From assembly GCA_900547035.1 (NCBI GenBank), contig URFM01000001.1, positions 62,001 through 126,000 on the forward strand: a stretch of 64,000 bases of DNA. The letters run 5' to 3'. The notes beneath the pieces were generated by a model. It did not search any database, was not told the origin of the DNA, and saw only the letters and a list, made by a program, of their open reading frames with translations. The DNA comes from an uncultured Clostridium sp. Its GTDB lineage: Bacteria > Bacillota > Clostridia > Lachnospirales > Lachnospiraceae. Positions 27,303 through 36,484 of this stretch are shown here, one piece after another. Position numbers and translations under genes: made by a program. Every line of letters begins with the position of its first letter. The first letter of the stretch is position 1.

Positions 27303-28594
27303 CTGGCCCCTCTCCTTCCCTTCAGCTTTCCGTCTGAGGCCCAGCCGGCAGCGGACCGGCCTGCTGCCGCCCTTCCGGCCAGAGCGCCGCTGGACCAGGC
27401 AAACTGCAGATTGTAGCCCCCGCAGATTCCGTCCACGTCCAGAATCTCTCCCGCAAAAAACAAACCGGGACAAAGTTTGGATTCCATGGTACGGGAGTTT
27501 ACCTGCCGGGTGTCCACTCCGCCTCTGCACACCTGGGCGTTGGCGAATGGGTTCACGCTTGCCACCAGTGCCCGGTAGGAACGGAGATACTTTGCCAGTT
27601 CTTCCAGTTCTCTCTGCTTTAACTCTCCGGCCGGACGGGTCAGAGGGATTCCCGCGGCCTTAATCAGCACCTGCGCCAGCTTTTTGTTTAACAGGCCGCT
27701 TAAAAAGTCCTCGCAAAGGCGGTAGGACAGAAGCTTCGCCCTCTCCTTCAAGCGGTCCATGGTCTCCTCCCGGCTCCAGGAAGGCAGAAAATCGATTTCC
27801 GCCTCCACCCGTTTCCCCTCATCCAGGGCCACGGAGGCGAAGCGGCTGATTTGAAAGACGGGGATGCCGGAGAGGCCGTATTCCGTCAGCTGCAGTTCCC
27901 CTTTGTCCTGCGCTTCCGTCTTCCCGTCAATTTTCAGCTGGATGTCTGCCTCCGTACGGACCCCTGACATCTGCCGGTAGTGCTTTCCCTGGCATCTCAG
28001 CTGGACCAGGGCCGGAAGAGGCTTTATGATCGAATGGCCCAGCTGTTTTGCCAACTCGTAGCCGCTTCCGTCGGAGCCGGTGCCGGGAGCCGCCTTAGAG
28101 CCCGCCGCCAGAATCACCGACGGAGCCTCAAACCTTCCCTGACTGGTCAAAACTGAGAACTCTCCCATTGCTCCCCCTCTGTCTTTCGGCGCGCGAATCT
28201 GTTCCACCTGGCATCCGGTTTTCATTCCCACTCCCAGGTGCTCCGCTTCCATCCGCAGACCGTCCAGCACAGAGGAAGCCTGGTCGCTGCCTGGGTAGAT
28301 GTATCCGTTCCGGTCCTTAGGTTCAATGCCCAGGGTGCGGAAAAAATCCAGAGTCTCCTCTACGGGAAAGCCCACCACCACCTCCATGGGGAAGGTTTTA
28401 TTCTCACTGCGGTAGCATTCCGGCCCCATATGCCGATTGGTCAGGTTGCATTTGCCGTTTCCCGTGGAAAGAATTTTCTTGCCCACCCGGTCCATATGCT
28501 CCAAAATAGTCACCGAAGCCCCGTTCCGGGCAGCCAAAATGGCGGCTGCCAGTCCACTGGCTCCGCCGCCGATGATCAATATATCCTGTTTCAT
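27299..28594 (-). CDS. HI0933/BaiN-like flavoprotein
   Basis: A 431-residue FAD protein of COG2081. It has the N-terminal ILIIGGGASGLAAAILAARN motif, LSTGNGKCNLTNR, LAAGSKAAPGTGSDGSGYEL and the C-terminal GLFFAGEILDVDGICGGYN signature. Relatives include BaiN, a bile-acid 3-dehydro reductase candidate in Clostridium scindens, but most members have no proven role. It is translationally coupled to the COG2509 flavoprotein, so the two may act together. Confidence 0.92.
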   Translation of the reverse strand: MKQDILIIGGGASGLAAAILAARNGASVTILEHMDRVGKKILSTGNGKCNLTNRHMGPECYRSENKTFPMEVVVGFPVEETLDFFRTLGIEPKDRNGYIYPGSDQASSVLDGLRMEAEHLGVGMKTGCQVEQIRAPKDRGGAMGEFSVLTSQGRFEAPSVILAAGSKAAPGTGSDGSGYELAKQLGHSIIKPLPALVQLRCQGKHYRQMSGVRTEADIQLKIDGKTEAQDKGELQLTEYGLSGIPVFQISRFASVALDEGKRVEAEIDFLPSWSREETMDRLKERAKLLSYRLCEDFLSGLLNKKLAQVLIKAAGIPLTRPAGELKQRELEELAKYLRSYRALVASVNPFANAQVCRGGVDTRQVNSRTMESKLCPGLFFAGEILDVDGICGGYNLQFAWSSGALAGRAAAGRSAAGWASDGKLKGRRGAR

Positions 28595-28649
28595 TCTCTG
28601 CGTTCTCCTTCCAAGACGGGTTCCTCTCGAAATATAATCAAACTTCTCT

Positions 28650-29045
28650 TCAGCTGGTATAGGATTCCAGGTAATGATAGACGTCCATCATTGTAGGAAA
28701 CCAGATTCCCTCCATCAGCCTGGCCCTCTCCTCCTCGGGAAAATCCGTCACCGGAATATGAGTATACAGGCAGATGGTACTCTGATCCCTGGAAAACACC
28801 AGAAGGAATCCCGCCTCACTTACCAGATAGAATTCTTTCTCCGAAGGGGTTTCCACCACCGGGGTAATACTCTCCTGACCCACGGCAGCCCGGTTGTCCA
28901 GGGGATTCACCGTCTCCGTCTCAATCATCATATCCTCCATCCCCTGCTCCTGACGAATTTGATATCGGGTCAGGGCATATCCGGCGGCCAGACAGATAAC
29001 GGACGTGACAGCAAAAAGCAGAACGCAGTACAAATATTTTTTCAT
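28650..29045 (-). CDS. Membrane-anchored protein with BofC-like C-terminal domain
   Basis: The 131-residue product has one N-terminal transmembrane segment (about 4-25) and a C-terminal domain reading FYLVSEAGFLLVFSRDQSTI, then LYTHIPVTDFPEEERARLM and YHYLESYTS. This arrangement resembles the C-terminal domain of BofC, which modulates SpoIVB signalling during sporulation, and similar proteins are widespread in Lachnospiraceae. The domain match is from memory of the pattern; the role is not proven. Confidence 0.65.
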   Translation of the reverse strand: MKKYLYCVLLFAVTSVICLAAGYALTRYQIRQEQGMEDMMIETETVNPLDNRAAVGQESITPVVETPSEKEFYLVSEAGFLLVFSRDQSTICLYTHIPVTDFPEEERARLMEGIWFPTMMDVYHYLESYTS

Positions 29046-29061
29046 GACAGAACCTCCTAAA

Positions 29062-29113
29062 ATTGTAACTCTTCGGACGGAGGGTCTTTTTCCCCGTCTT
29101 CTCGAACGATTAC
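29062..29113. repeat. Imperfect intergenic palindrome of the dispersed family
   Basis: GTAACTCTTCGGACGGAGGG and CCCCGTCTTCTCGAACGATTAC are imperfectly complementary around TCTTTTT. It aligns with the element at 24735-24788 over both arms. It lies in the leader of the BofC-like gene. Confidence 0.55.
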
Positions 29114-29194
29114 CTGGAGTTATTATCTGCGTTCTGCCAAAATTTAGTCATAAAATTCGCGTAAATAGATGAGCCGTCCTGAGCGGACGCTACT

Positions 29195-29692
29195 TCATCT
29201 GGTATATCCCAGCCGTTCCAGAATTTCCTCCTGTTTTTTCTCCATCACCAGCCGCTCCTCATCCTCCATATGGTCATATCCGAAGAGATGCAGCATGCTG
29301 TGGGCTGTGAGGAATGCCAGTTCCCTGGTTTGGGAATGACCGTATTTCTCGGCCTGTTCCCGCACTTTGTCCACGGAGATCACAATATCTCCCAGAAGAA
29401 GTTCTCCCGTCTCCGGATTAAAATAATCTTCCACCGCTTCCTCCACATGGCTGAAATCGGAAGGACTCGCATAATCAATCATAGGGAAGGAAAGCACATC
29501 CGTAGGAGAGTCAATCTGGCGCTGCTGCCGGTTGATCTCCTGGATAGAGGGGTTGTCCGTCAAAAGCACATTTACCTCTGCCTCATAAGGACAGTTTTCA
29601 TAATCCAGCGCTTCCGTCACTACCTGCTCAATAATCTGGGTTTCCGGAAGATTCAGGTGGTCTTCGGTTTCATACTCAACGGTAACTGTCAT
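29195..29692 (-). CDS. ybeY: Endoribonuclease YbeY
   Basis: YbeY is a zinc-dependent RNase involved in 16S rRNA 3' maturation and ribosome quality control. The 165-residue product starts MTVTVEYETEDH and carries INRQQRQIDSPTDVLSFP, LGDIVIS and the metal motif HSMLHLFGYDH. The start at 29692 has AAAGGA eight nt upstream and overlaps the end of phoH; 37 upstream codons of the open frame are rejected. A hairpin (AGATGA/TCATCT) overlaps its stop codon. Confidence 0.96.
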   Translation of the reverse strand: MTVTVEYETEDHLNLPETQIIEQVVTEALDYENCPYEAEVNVLLTDNPSIQEINRQQRQIDSPTDVLSFPMIDYASPSDFSHVEEAVEDYFNPETGELLLGDIVISVDKVREQAEKYGHSQTRELAFLTAHSMLHLFGYDHMEDEERLVMEKKQEEILERLGYTR

Positions 29693-30707
29693 GTCCTTGT
29701 TCCTTTCTGGCGCCCCTCCGGATCGCAGAGGGCTTGGCCGCCTTTTTCTCATAATCATCGTATGCCTGGACAATCTTCTGAACCAGAGGGTGGCGGACCA
29801 CATCCGAACTGGTCAGATAGCAAAAGCCAATATCGTCAATCTTCTTTAAAACCTTCAGCGCCGTATCCAGCCCGGATGCTGCCCCGCTTGGAAGATCCTT
29901 CTGAGTCTGGTCGCCGGTTACAATTACCTTGGAGCCGAACCCAATACGTGTAAGAAACATTTTCATCTGGGCCGGTGTAGTATTCTGGGCCTCGTCCAGA
30001 ATAATATAGGCATTATCTAAGGTACGTCCTCTCATATAGGCCAGGGGAGCCACCTCAATCAGCCCTTTCTCCGAATTGTGCAGATAGCTCTCCGCTCCCA
30101 TGATCTGATAAAGGGCGTCGTAAAGAGGCCGCAGATAGGGATCGATTTTGCTCTGCAAATCTCCTGGAAGAAATCCCAGCTTTTCCCCAGCCTCAATAGC
30201 CGGACGGGTCAGAATGATTCTGCCCACCTCTCCGTTTTTAAAAGCCTGAATTGCCATAGCCATAGCCAGGTAGGTCTTTCCCGTACCTGCGGGGCCTATG
30301 CCAAAGACGATCATCTTCTTGCGGATAGCGTCCACATACTGCTTCTGTCCCAGAGTCTTAGGCTTTACCGGTTTTCCGGTAATGGTTCTGCAGATGATAT
30401 CCTTGTCGATCTCCAGGATCTGCCCATCATTTTCCGTAAAGGACAAGGAAAGGGCGTAGTCCACATTCTGCTCCGTAATGGTATTTCCCCGCTTGGAAAG
30501 CTCCGCCAGATTGTTAAATACGCTCTTTGCCTGCCGTACCGCCTGATCCGGCCCGATGAGCTTAATCTGTCCGTCCCTGGCCAGAATGGTTACATGAAGC
30601 GTCCGCTCAATCTTCTTTAAATAAACATCGAACTGTCCGCACACATTGCGCTCATGCTCCGCGGGAATATCAATCATCGTTTCAATTACGCTCACTGAAG
30701 TCATCAT
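29676..30707 (-). CDS. phoH: PhoH-like ATPase (YbeZ)
   Basis: The 343-residue cytosolic ATPase has an N-terminal KH-like region, Walker A GPAGTGKTYLA, the LTRPAIEAGEKLGFLPG motif, Walker B YIILDEAQNT and the TGDQTQ sensor. PhoH/YbeZ proteins act with YbeY in RNA metabolism. The gene overlaps yqfD upstream by 26 nt and ybeY downstream by 17 nt, a compact yqfC-yqfD-phoH-ybeY unit usual in Clostridia. Confidence 0.95.
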   Translation of the reverse strand: MMTSVSVIETMIDIPAEHERNVCGQFDVYLKKIERTLHVTILARDGQIKLIGPDQAVRQAKSVFNNLAELSKRGNTITEQNVDYALSLSFTENDGQILEIDKDIICRTITGKPVKPKTLGQKQYVDAIRKKMIVFGIGPAGTGKTYLAMAMAIQAFKNGEVGRIILTRPAIEAGEKLGFLPGDLQSKIDPYLRPLYDALYQIMGAESYLHNSEKGLIEVAPLAYMRGRTLDNAYIILDEAQNTTPAQMKMFLTRIGFGSKVIVTGDQTQKDLPSGAASGLDTALKVLKKIDDIGFCYLTSSDVVRHPLVQKIVQAYDDYEKKAAKPSAIRRGARKEQGHDSYR

Positions 30708-31920
30708 CTCCTAAAGACATTTGAGTTTCGGAAGGAAGGCTCTCCTCCCTCTGCTGAACGGGAACCGGCTGTCCGATCTGTTCCAGAACCGTAAGCTGTC
30801 CCTTCAATATGCAGTTTCCTGCACTTCTCTCTATTCTATCATCATTTTCCAGAATTTGAACCCCCTTTTCCTTCAAATTTTCCGCAAACCGCCGATTATA
30901 GTCCGCTGCCAGTTCCAGAATCTCCTCCTCGGTGTAAGGGCGCTCGTATTCCTCCATTTCCCGCCCTTTAATTGTTCCCACAAAAACAGGCAGGTAAAAA
31001 TTTCCAAACAAGCGCACCTGCTGTTCCTCGGTCACATAGTCCCACTCCTTCTCTCCAAAGGCCGGAAGAAGCCACGTATAAGAAAAGCCCCCGATTTTCA
31101 AAAACCAGCCGCTCTTTTCCCTTCCCGTAGGAACCCTGACCTGTCGAATGATCGGGATCTCCTCTTCATAGGAATACTCCGTCTGAGCCCAAATATCGCC
31201 GTCTGCCCGTACATCATAAGTTTTTACCTCCTGGCCGCTGTCGTCTGTAATGGATACCGTCCCCTTTACCAGAATCTGTCCCGCTTCCACCGATTCACCT
31301 AAAGAGACTTGGGCGCTGCCGCTGCGTACAATCATAGAACGAATCACTCCCTCTTTCCGGGCCATCAGATCCGCCGGAGCCTCATCCTCTTTTTCAATAT
31401 CGGAAAGGACCTGATTTTCCTTAATATGGATAAGCAGGCGGGTTCCGGATAACCGGGCAGATACCCAGCTGATTTCCGGGAAAGCGGCCCTTAACTCAGA
31501 CTCCAGCCCAGGGCAGTCCACCAGGTATTTCCGCATTCCGCAGACCACGCTTCTCTCTTCCAGGTATCGGCTTAAAGTATCGTCGGTATACCGATAATTT
31601 CCCTCAAATTCGATATCCCAAATAAACAGGTTCATTGCATAAAGGAGAAGGAAAAAGCAGGCGGCGCCGGTCGCCCACATCTTTCTTTTTCGGTTGCGCT
31701 TAAGGAAAAAAGGCAGGCCTCTCCGGCTCACAATTTTCAGGCGGACCTTCGATTTTCGAACCAGCGGACGGACACGGCGAAAGTCCCCCAGCGTCATCCA
31801 AAACTCATAATCTCCATCCACGCAGCGAATGTCCCATATTTCCAATCCCTTAAAATTGCAGAGATTTAAAAAGCGCTCCGGCGAATAACCAGTAAGCCGA
31901 ATCCGGACCGCACCTTTCAT
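30682..31920 (-). CDS. yqfD: Sporulation protein YqfD
   Basis: The 412-residue protein begins MKGAVRIRLTGYSPERFLNL. It has a transmembrane helix (about 82-102), then a region resembling POTRA/FtsQ-like domains (WDIEFEGNYRYTDDTLSRYL) and the YqfD core with GTVSITDDSGQEV. In B. subtilis YqfD is mother-cell expressed under sigma-E and needed for engulfment-stage integrity. The ribosome site is weak. Its presence with yqfC supports a spore-forming host. Confidence 0.93.
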   Translation of the reverse strand: MKGAVRIRLTGYSPERFLNLCNFKGLEIWDIRCVDGDYEFWMTLGDFRRVRPLVRKSKVRLKIVSRRGLPFFLKRNRKRKMWATGAACFFLLLYAMNLFIWDIEFEGNYRYTDDTLSRYLEERSVVCGMRKYLVDCPGLESELRAAFPEISWVSARLSGTRLLIHIKENQVLSDIEKEDEAPADLMARKEGVIRSMIVRSGSAQVSLGESVEAGQILVKGTVSITDDSGQEVKTYDVRADGDIWAQTEYSYEEEIPIIRQVRVPTGREKSGWFLKIGGFSYTWLLPAFGEKEWDYVTEEQQVRLFGNFYLPVFVGTIKGREMEEYERPYTEEEILELAADYNRRFAENLKEKGVQILENDDRIERSAGNCILKGQLTVLEQIGQPVPVQQREESLPSETQMSLGDDDFSERN

Positions 31921-31968
31921 CCGATGGACGATTTCCCTTAAGGCCAGAAGTCAGCCCTCCTTTTCCAA

Positions 31969-32235
31969 TCAAGAAAATTCCAGAGCACAAATTTGTCCTG
32001 TGATCTTCATGGATTCACCGGTAAAATAAGCGATCTGCAGACCGGTACCCCGGATAATCACGCGGCAGGTTCTGGCCTGTATGCGAATCAGGGCATCCGT
32101 ATAAAAGAGGATATTCCGATAATTCTCCACATATACGATGCCGCAGCCGACGAAGCTTACCAGGACATCTCCATATACCATGTCCCTGGGGAGCCCCAAC
32201 GCCGCAGTTTGCTGCATCTTTATTTTTCTCTCCAC
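31969..32235 (-). CDS. yqfC: YabP/YqfC family sporulation protein
   Basis: An 88-residue protein with the family pattern GLPRDMVYGDVLVSF, VYVENYRNILFYTD, LIRIQARTCRVIIRG and MKITGQI. YqfC is a small sporulation protein encoded just before yqfD. I used the GTG at 32235; an ATG at 32217 is the alternative. A candidate sigma-E promoter lies upstream (32267-32295). Confidence 0.9.
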   Translation of the reverse strand: MERKIKMQQTAALGLPRDMVYGDVLVSFVGCGIVYVENYRNILFYTDALIRIQARTCRVIIRGTGLQIAYFTGESMKITGQICALEFS

Positions 32236-32266
32236 GTTCTCGCGCCCCCGCTCATGGTTCTTTTTA

Positions 32267-32295
32267 AATATATGTGGAACGCAAAAGAAAATACC
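32267..32295 (-). promoter_or_regulatory. Candidate sigma-E type promoter of yqfC-yqfD
   Basis: On the minus strand GGTATTTT (32295-32288) and CATATATT (32274-32267) are separated by 13 nt. They match the sigma-E -35 (GKMATATT, 6 of 8) and -10 (CATACANT, 7 of 8). yqfCD is in the sigma-E regulon in Bacillus. Confidence 0.55.
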
Positions 32296-32366
32296 CTCAA
32301 AAAAGCGGAACTTTCCCGCCTTTCAGAGAATATATTACACTGAATCCATCAAACAGCGAGGTTTTC

Positions 32367-33269
32367 ATGAATCGGCAAACCTATTATACAACAGGTACCA
32401 TGGACCGTTCCCTCATGTCCGCCGCTGCCGCTGACAGCGGTTCCGGCACACCCCAGGAAACTATGCCTGCTGACAGCGAAAATACGGCCCATATGGAAAA
32501 TGAAGGAGCCGGACCGGTAGATCCGGGACAAATCCCGGTGATTCCCCTTCCCAATCCGGGTGAAGGCGGACCCGTAGCGGATTTGGAGCCTCCCATTTAC
32601 CGGCCCATTCGTCCCGGCGGAGGAAACCATACGGTCATTATTCCCGGCATCACTTTTCCATGCTCCTCCTGCAGCAGCAACAGCTATGGCAAAGTGCGTT
32701 TTATCAATGCTTCTACCGGCTACCCTGCCTTTTACATCTATCTCGGCAACTGGCTGGTAGCAAGCCAGCTGGGGAACGGCGACATGACCCGTTATCTCCA
32801 GGCCACCACCGGAACCCAGACAATCACTGTATCCGGCGTCAACGGCTACGTATATATTCAGAAGGAAATCCGGGTCCGCTCCAATACGCCCATGACCGTG
32901 GCCATCATCAACACGGCCAGCGGCCTGGACCTGATGGAAATTTCCGATCTGTCCTGCAGCGCTCCCTCCAGCACCAGCTGTCTTCGTGTATGCAATCTTT
33001 CCTTAAATCTGGGTCCCTTTGACGTATCGGTAGGCAACCAAAACAATATGTATACTCCCTTCAGCAATGTTCGCTATAAGGAAGTCACTCCCTACACCAG
33101 TTTCTATCCCGGCTGGTATCAGATCAATGTTGCCCGGGCCGGCTCCTCACCCGGAATCTATGTAGCCTCCTCTGCGGCCACTTTAAATGCGGGTACTTCC
33201 TACACCTTCTATATTTTCAATGCGGAAAACGCCACCGACGGTCTGAAAACCATGACAGTAAGCAACTAA
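32367..33269 (+). CDS. DUF4397 domain protein, probably surface- or spore-associated
   Basis: The 300-residue product starts MNRQTYYTTGTMDRSLMSAA. A Pro/Gly-rich low-complexity segment (about 20-100) is followed by CSSCSS and then two DUF4397-like halves: KVRFINASTGYPAFYIYLGN with a beta-rich core, and LRVCNLSLNLGPFDVSVGN with a second. DUF4397 is an immunoglobulin-like fold of secreted and envelope proteins. No signal peptide or anchor is visible, so it could be a spore coat/exosporium or intracellular protein. It is divergent from the sporulation genes yqfCD, which suggests but does not prove a sporulation role. GAGG precedes the ATG. Confidence 0.8.
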   Translation: MNRQTYYTTGTMDRSLMSAAAADSGSGTPQETMPADSENTAHMENEGAGPVDPGQIPVIPLPNPGEGGPVADLEPPIYRPIRPGGGNHTVIIPGITFPCSSCSSNSYGKVRFINASTGYPAFYIYLGNWLVASQLGNGDMTRYLQATTGTQTITVSGVNGYVYIQKEIRVRSNTPMTVAIINTASGLDLMEISDLSCSAPSSTSCLRVCNLSLNLGPFDVSVGNQNNMYTPFSNVRYKEVTPYTSFYPGWYQINVARAGSSPGIYVASSAATLNAGTSYTFYIFNAENATDGLKTMTVSN

Positions 33270-33283
33270 TCTTTGTTTCCAAA

Positions 33284-33330
33284 AAATGGCTGCCTTACCG
33301 GAAAACATTTCTCCGGCGCGGCAGCCATTT
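33284..33330 (+). terminator. Bidirectional terminator between DUF4397 gene and the membrane protein gene
   Basis: AAATGGCTGCC (33284-33294) pairs with GGCAGCCATTT (33320-33330). The minus-strand side has the longer T-run, so it may serve both convergent genes. Confidence 0.8.
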
Positions 33331-33354
33331 CATTGATTTTATTGTTACGGATAC

Positions 33355-34128
33355 TTAGCTCCTGTCCTTTAATTCCCTGCCGATCAGATCAATTCCCAGG
33401 GCAGCTGCCAGAGGAAGCACAACGAAACTGACATTTTCCCTGCCTCCTGACTGAAGGACAAACCACAGGCCGCTCAGACTCCATAGTCCAAACAGAATCT
33501 CCAAAACGATCCGTATTTTATCAAAAGAAGCATGTCTATACCCCAGGAAACAGCCAATGGCGGCCGTCAAGGGCAGGAAAGCATTCCAGGCATTCTTGTA
33601 ATCTCCACTGTAAACCGTAAATACTATACCGCACAAGGCCACAATGGCGCAGTATATCGTCTCTGCCAGGCAAAGGCCGGAAATTTCCCGCTGAAAGGCC
33701 AATCCGAAAAACAAAACCGCCAAAACTCCGGGAAGAATCCCATACCACACGGTTCCGAACCGGTTTTCTCCTCCCAGATACTCCGGACGATAAAGAGAAG
33801 AACGCACATCCGTAATGGATCCATAAGCGTACACAGCCCCGACGATTACAGCAGCAAGAGACAAGACTCCCAAAATCAGGCAGCTTTTTTGAAAGGACAG
33901 CCCCAGCAAGCTAAACAGCGCCGCAAGAGCCACCAGCCCGAACACCACCGCCAGCACCAGAACGGCAGGCTCCACTGCAGCCCGAATCTGTTCCTCCATC
34001 ATAGCCAAAACCGCGTCGGCATTCAGCCGCGCCCAAGCCGAAAAGATACTGATTCCCGCGCAGATTATGAATACCGCAGTCAAAAGCCAGCTGGGATGGG
34101 ACATTTCCCTGACGTTTTTCTGTTTCAT
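33355..34128 (-). CDS. Multi-pass membrane protein of unknown function
   Basis: The 257-residue product starts MKQKNVREMSHPSWLLTAVF and has about eight hydrophobic helices, with a short extracytoplasmic-looking segment (YGSITDVRSSLYRPEYLGG). I do not recognise the family. It begins 14 nt after the feoB stop with GGAGG nine nt before the ATG, so it is probably cotranscribed with feoAB. The open frame extends 61 codons upstream inside feoB; those are not used. Confidence 0.8.
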   Translation of the reverse strand: MKQKNVREMSHPSWLLTAVFIICAGISIFSAWARLNADAVLAMMEEQIRAAVEPAVLVLAVVFGLVALAALFSLLGLSFQKSCLILGVLSLAAVIVGAVYAYGSITDVRSSLYRPEYLGGENRFGTVWYGILPGVLAVLFFGLAFQREISGLCLAETIYCAIVALCGIVFTVYSGDYKNAWNAFLPLTAAIGCFLGYRHASFDKIRIVLEILFGLWSLSGLWFVLQSGGRENVSFVVLPLAAALGIDLIGRELKDRS

Positions 34129-34142
34129 AGAGCTCAAACCTC

Positions 34143-36182
34143 CTACATTATCAGTATTCCCACATGGTAAACGAAGAATGCGGCCACCCAGGCAATCACC
34201 AACTGGAAAATCACTGAAAACACCGTCCATTTCCGGCTCCCCGATTCCTTGCGGATCGTCATGATCGTGGCTGCGCAGGGAATATAAAGGAGGCAGAATA
34301 CCATCAGGCACAGAGCATTCAGGCTGTTAAAGCCAATAGCCTCCAACCCTTGATGAAGCACGTCCATCCCCACAGGAGAATTAACATTTTGTATTCCGAA
34401 CAGCACCGCGCAGGAAGATACCACAACCTCCTTGGCGGAAATTCCCGCAATCAGCGCCACCACAATCTGCCAGAATCCAAGACCAATCGGCGCGAATACC
34501 GGAACAATCAGCTTTCCAATCATAGAACCAAAACTCTCCGACATCTCCGTCGTATAGCCATCCGGCCCGAAGTTCAAAATCAGCCACATAAAAATAGAAG
34601 CGATGAAGATCGTAGTTCCTGCCTTCTGCAAAAAGTCCTTTACCTTCTCCCACACATAGATAAACACTGTACGGGCGCTGGGCGTCTTGTATTCCGGCAG
34701 CTCGATCAGCAGCGCATTTTCACTGTGATGCTTGTCAATCGTACTGGCTTCCCAGGCCACGAAAATAGCGACCAGAATTCCGATTACATACATGGAGTAA
34801 GAGACGAGCATGGCATTTTCCGGAAAAAACAGTTCTGAAAACAATATGTATACCGGCAGTCTTGCGGAGCAGGACATAAAAGGCGTCACCAGCATGGTTT
34901 TCAGGCGGTCTCTCCGGTCTTCCAGGGCTCTGGAAGCCATAATCGCCGGAACCGTACAGCCAAATCCAAGAAGCATGGGAATAAAGGCCCTGCCCGAAAG
35001 TCCCAGACGCCCCATAATTCCGTCCATCACATAGGCTACCCGGGACATATAGCCGCTGTCCTCCAGAATTGCCAGCGCCAAAAACAGTATAAAAATGTTT
35101 GGCAGGAAAGTAATGATTCCTCCAACTCCTGCGATAATGCCGTCGCAGATCAGGGAGGTAACAATCTCGTTTGCGTGAACCGCTCCTAATAAGCCGGCTG
35201 CAAGCAAATTGATTTCATCAATAATGCCCTCCACGTACCCTTTCAAAAAGTCTCCTACGGTAAAGGTGAGAAAGAATACCAATGCCATAATCCCCAAAAA
35301 TACGGGAATCGACCAGACCCGGTGAGTCAGCACCTGATCAATCCGATCGGTGAACTGTTCCTTCTGCGCCTTTCCCACCAGACATTCTTCTATGATTTCC
35401 TCAATGAAATCATATTTTTCATTAATGATCTTATCCTCTATTGTTGCGTCCTCGTCCAGTCCGGTCATATCAATCGGATACTTGCTTTTTATGGTCCGGT
35501 CATTCTCCATGGTTTTCAAGGCCAGAAGACGGTAGTTGGCAAGTCCGGGATAAGCGGCCCTCAGCCGTTCTTCTCCCAGGTCAATCTTATCTTCAATCGC
35601 ATCGGAGTAAACCATGGCAAATTCCGAATGATGGTCATGGCGGTGTCTGGAAGGCTTGGTATTCTTATGATCATGAATCAGCGGATCGTGTCCCCCATCC
35701 TTGTGGTGAACCGCGGCGTGAATCAGAGACTCCAGGCCTCTTCTCTTTCTGGCGCTGACAGGGATCACCGGCGCTCCCAGCATCTCAGGAAGGCGGTGAA
35801 GATCAATCTCCATCCCCCGCTTCTCCACAATGTCCATCATATTTAAGGCGATGACCACCGGTTTTCCCAGCTCCAAAAGCTGCAGAGTCAGATAGAGATT
35901 GCGCTCCAGGGCAGAGGCATCCACCACATCGATAACCACATCCACCTCATCCGAAAGGATAAAGTTTCTCGAAACCTGTTCCTCCATCGTATAGGAGGTC
36001 AGGGAATAAGTTCCCGGCAGGTCCACCAGGCGGATTTTCTCCCCCTGAAAAGTAAAGCTTCCCTCCACTTTTTCTACCGTCACGCCAGGCCAGTTGGCTA
36101 CCTTCAGGTTAGCCCCGGTATAAGCATTAAACAATGTAGTCTTGCCGCAGTTAGGATTTCCAATAAATGCAACCGTCATCAT
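34143..36182 (-). CDS. feoB: Ferrous iron transporter FeoB with a histidine-rich insert
   Basis: FeoB imports Fe2+ across the cytoplasmic membrane. The 679-residue protein has the N-terminal G domain (GNPNCGKTT at 8-16, DLPGTYSL at 54-61, NMMD), a spacer region, and the Gate-FeoB-C-Gate membrane part with the GFGCTVPAI motif and C-terminal cysteine-containing YIPCAATI. Residues 155-185, between the G domain and spacer, hold ten histidines, a possible metal-binding loop. It overlaps feoA by 4 nt. Confidence 0.97.
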   Translation of the reverse strand: MMTVAFIGNPNCGKTTLFNAYTGANLKVANWPGVTVEKVEGSFTFQGEKIRLVDLPGTYSLTSYTMEEQVSRNFILSDEVDVVIDVVDASALERNLYLTLQLLELGKPVVIALNMMDIVEKRGMEIDLHRLPEMLGAPVIPVSARKRRGLESLIHAAVHHKDGGHDPLIHDHKNTKPSRHRHDHHSEFAMVYSDAIEDKIDLGEERLRAAYPGLANYRLLALKTMENDRTIKSKYPIDMTGLDEDATIEDKIINEKYDFIEEIIEECLVGKAQKEQFTDRIDQVLTHRVWSIPVFLGIMALVFFLTFTVGDFLKGYVEGIIDEINLLAAGLLGAVHANEIVTSLICDGIIAGVGGIITFLPNIFILFLALAILEDSGYMSRVAYVMDGIMGRLGLSGRAFIPMLLGFGCTVPAIMASRALEDRRDRLKTMLVTPFMSCSARLPVYILFSELFFPENAMLVSYSMYVIGILVAIFVAWEASTIDKHHSENALLIELPEYKTPSARTVFIYVWEKVKDFLQKAGTTIFIASIFMWLILNFGPDGYTTEMSESFGSMIGKLIVPVFAPIGLGFWQIVVALIAGISAKEVVVSSCAVLFGIQNVNSPVGMDVLHQGLEAIGFNSLNALCLMVFCLLYIPCAATIMTIRKESGSRKWTVFSVIFQLVIAWVAAFFVYHVGILIM

Positions 36183-36400
36183 GATTCCTCTACCTCCACA
36201 TTCTCCGTAATTCTCTTGCCCAGAGCAAAACGGGTTCCGCGGATTTTCACAATCATAGTTCCGCCGCTTTTTTTATTCATGACCTCCAGCACAGTACCTC
36301 CGGTCATGCCAAGCACTTCCAGCCTGCGCTTTAAATCCTGCTGTACTTCTACCCGGATTACCCGGTAGGTACCTGTGATTTTTCCTTGATTTAATTTCAT
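36179..36400 (-). CDS. feoA: FeoA family protein
   Basis: A 73-residue SH3-like protein with RRLEVLGMTGGTVLEVM and GTRFALGKRITENVEV, the FeoA domain pattern. FeoA supports FeoB-dependent ferrous iron uptake. Its stop overlaps the feoB start (ATGA). AGAGGA lies upstream of the ATG. It is close behind the yebC terminator; no separate promoter was convincing. Confidence 0.93.
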   Translation of the reverse strand: MKLNQGKITGTYRVIRVEVQQDLKRRLEVLGMTGGTVLEVMNKKSGGTMIVKIRGTRFALGKRITENVEVEES

Positions 36401-36423
36401 TGCTGTCGTCCTCTTGTTATTGG

Positions 36424-36465
36424 AAAACTCCTTTTCACACCGCCAAAATTCCGGTCGAAAAGGAG
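36424..36465 (-). terminator. Terminator of yebC
   Basis: CTCCTTTTC (36428-36436) pairs with GAAAAGGAG (36457-36465), with inner ACCG/CGGT pairing, and is followed on the minus strand by four T residues, 20 nt past the yebC stop. Confidence 0.75.
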
Positions 36466-36484
36466 CTCATTTTTTCAAAATTGC

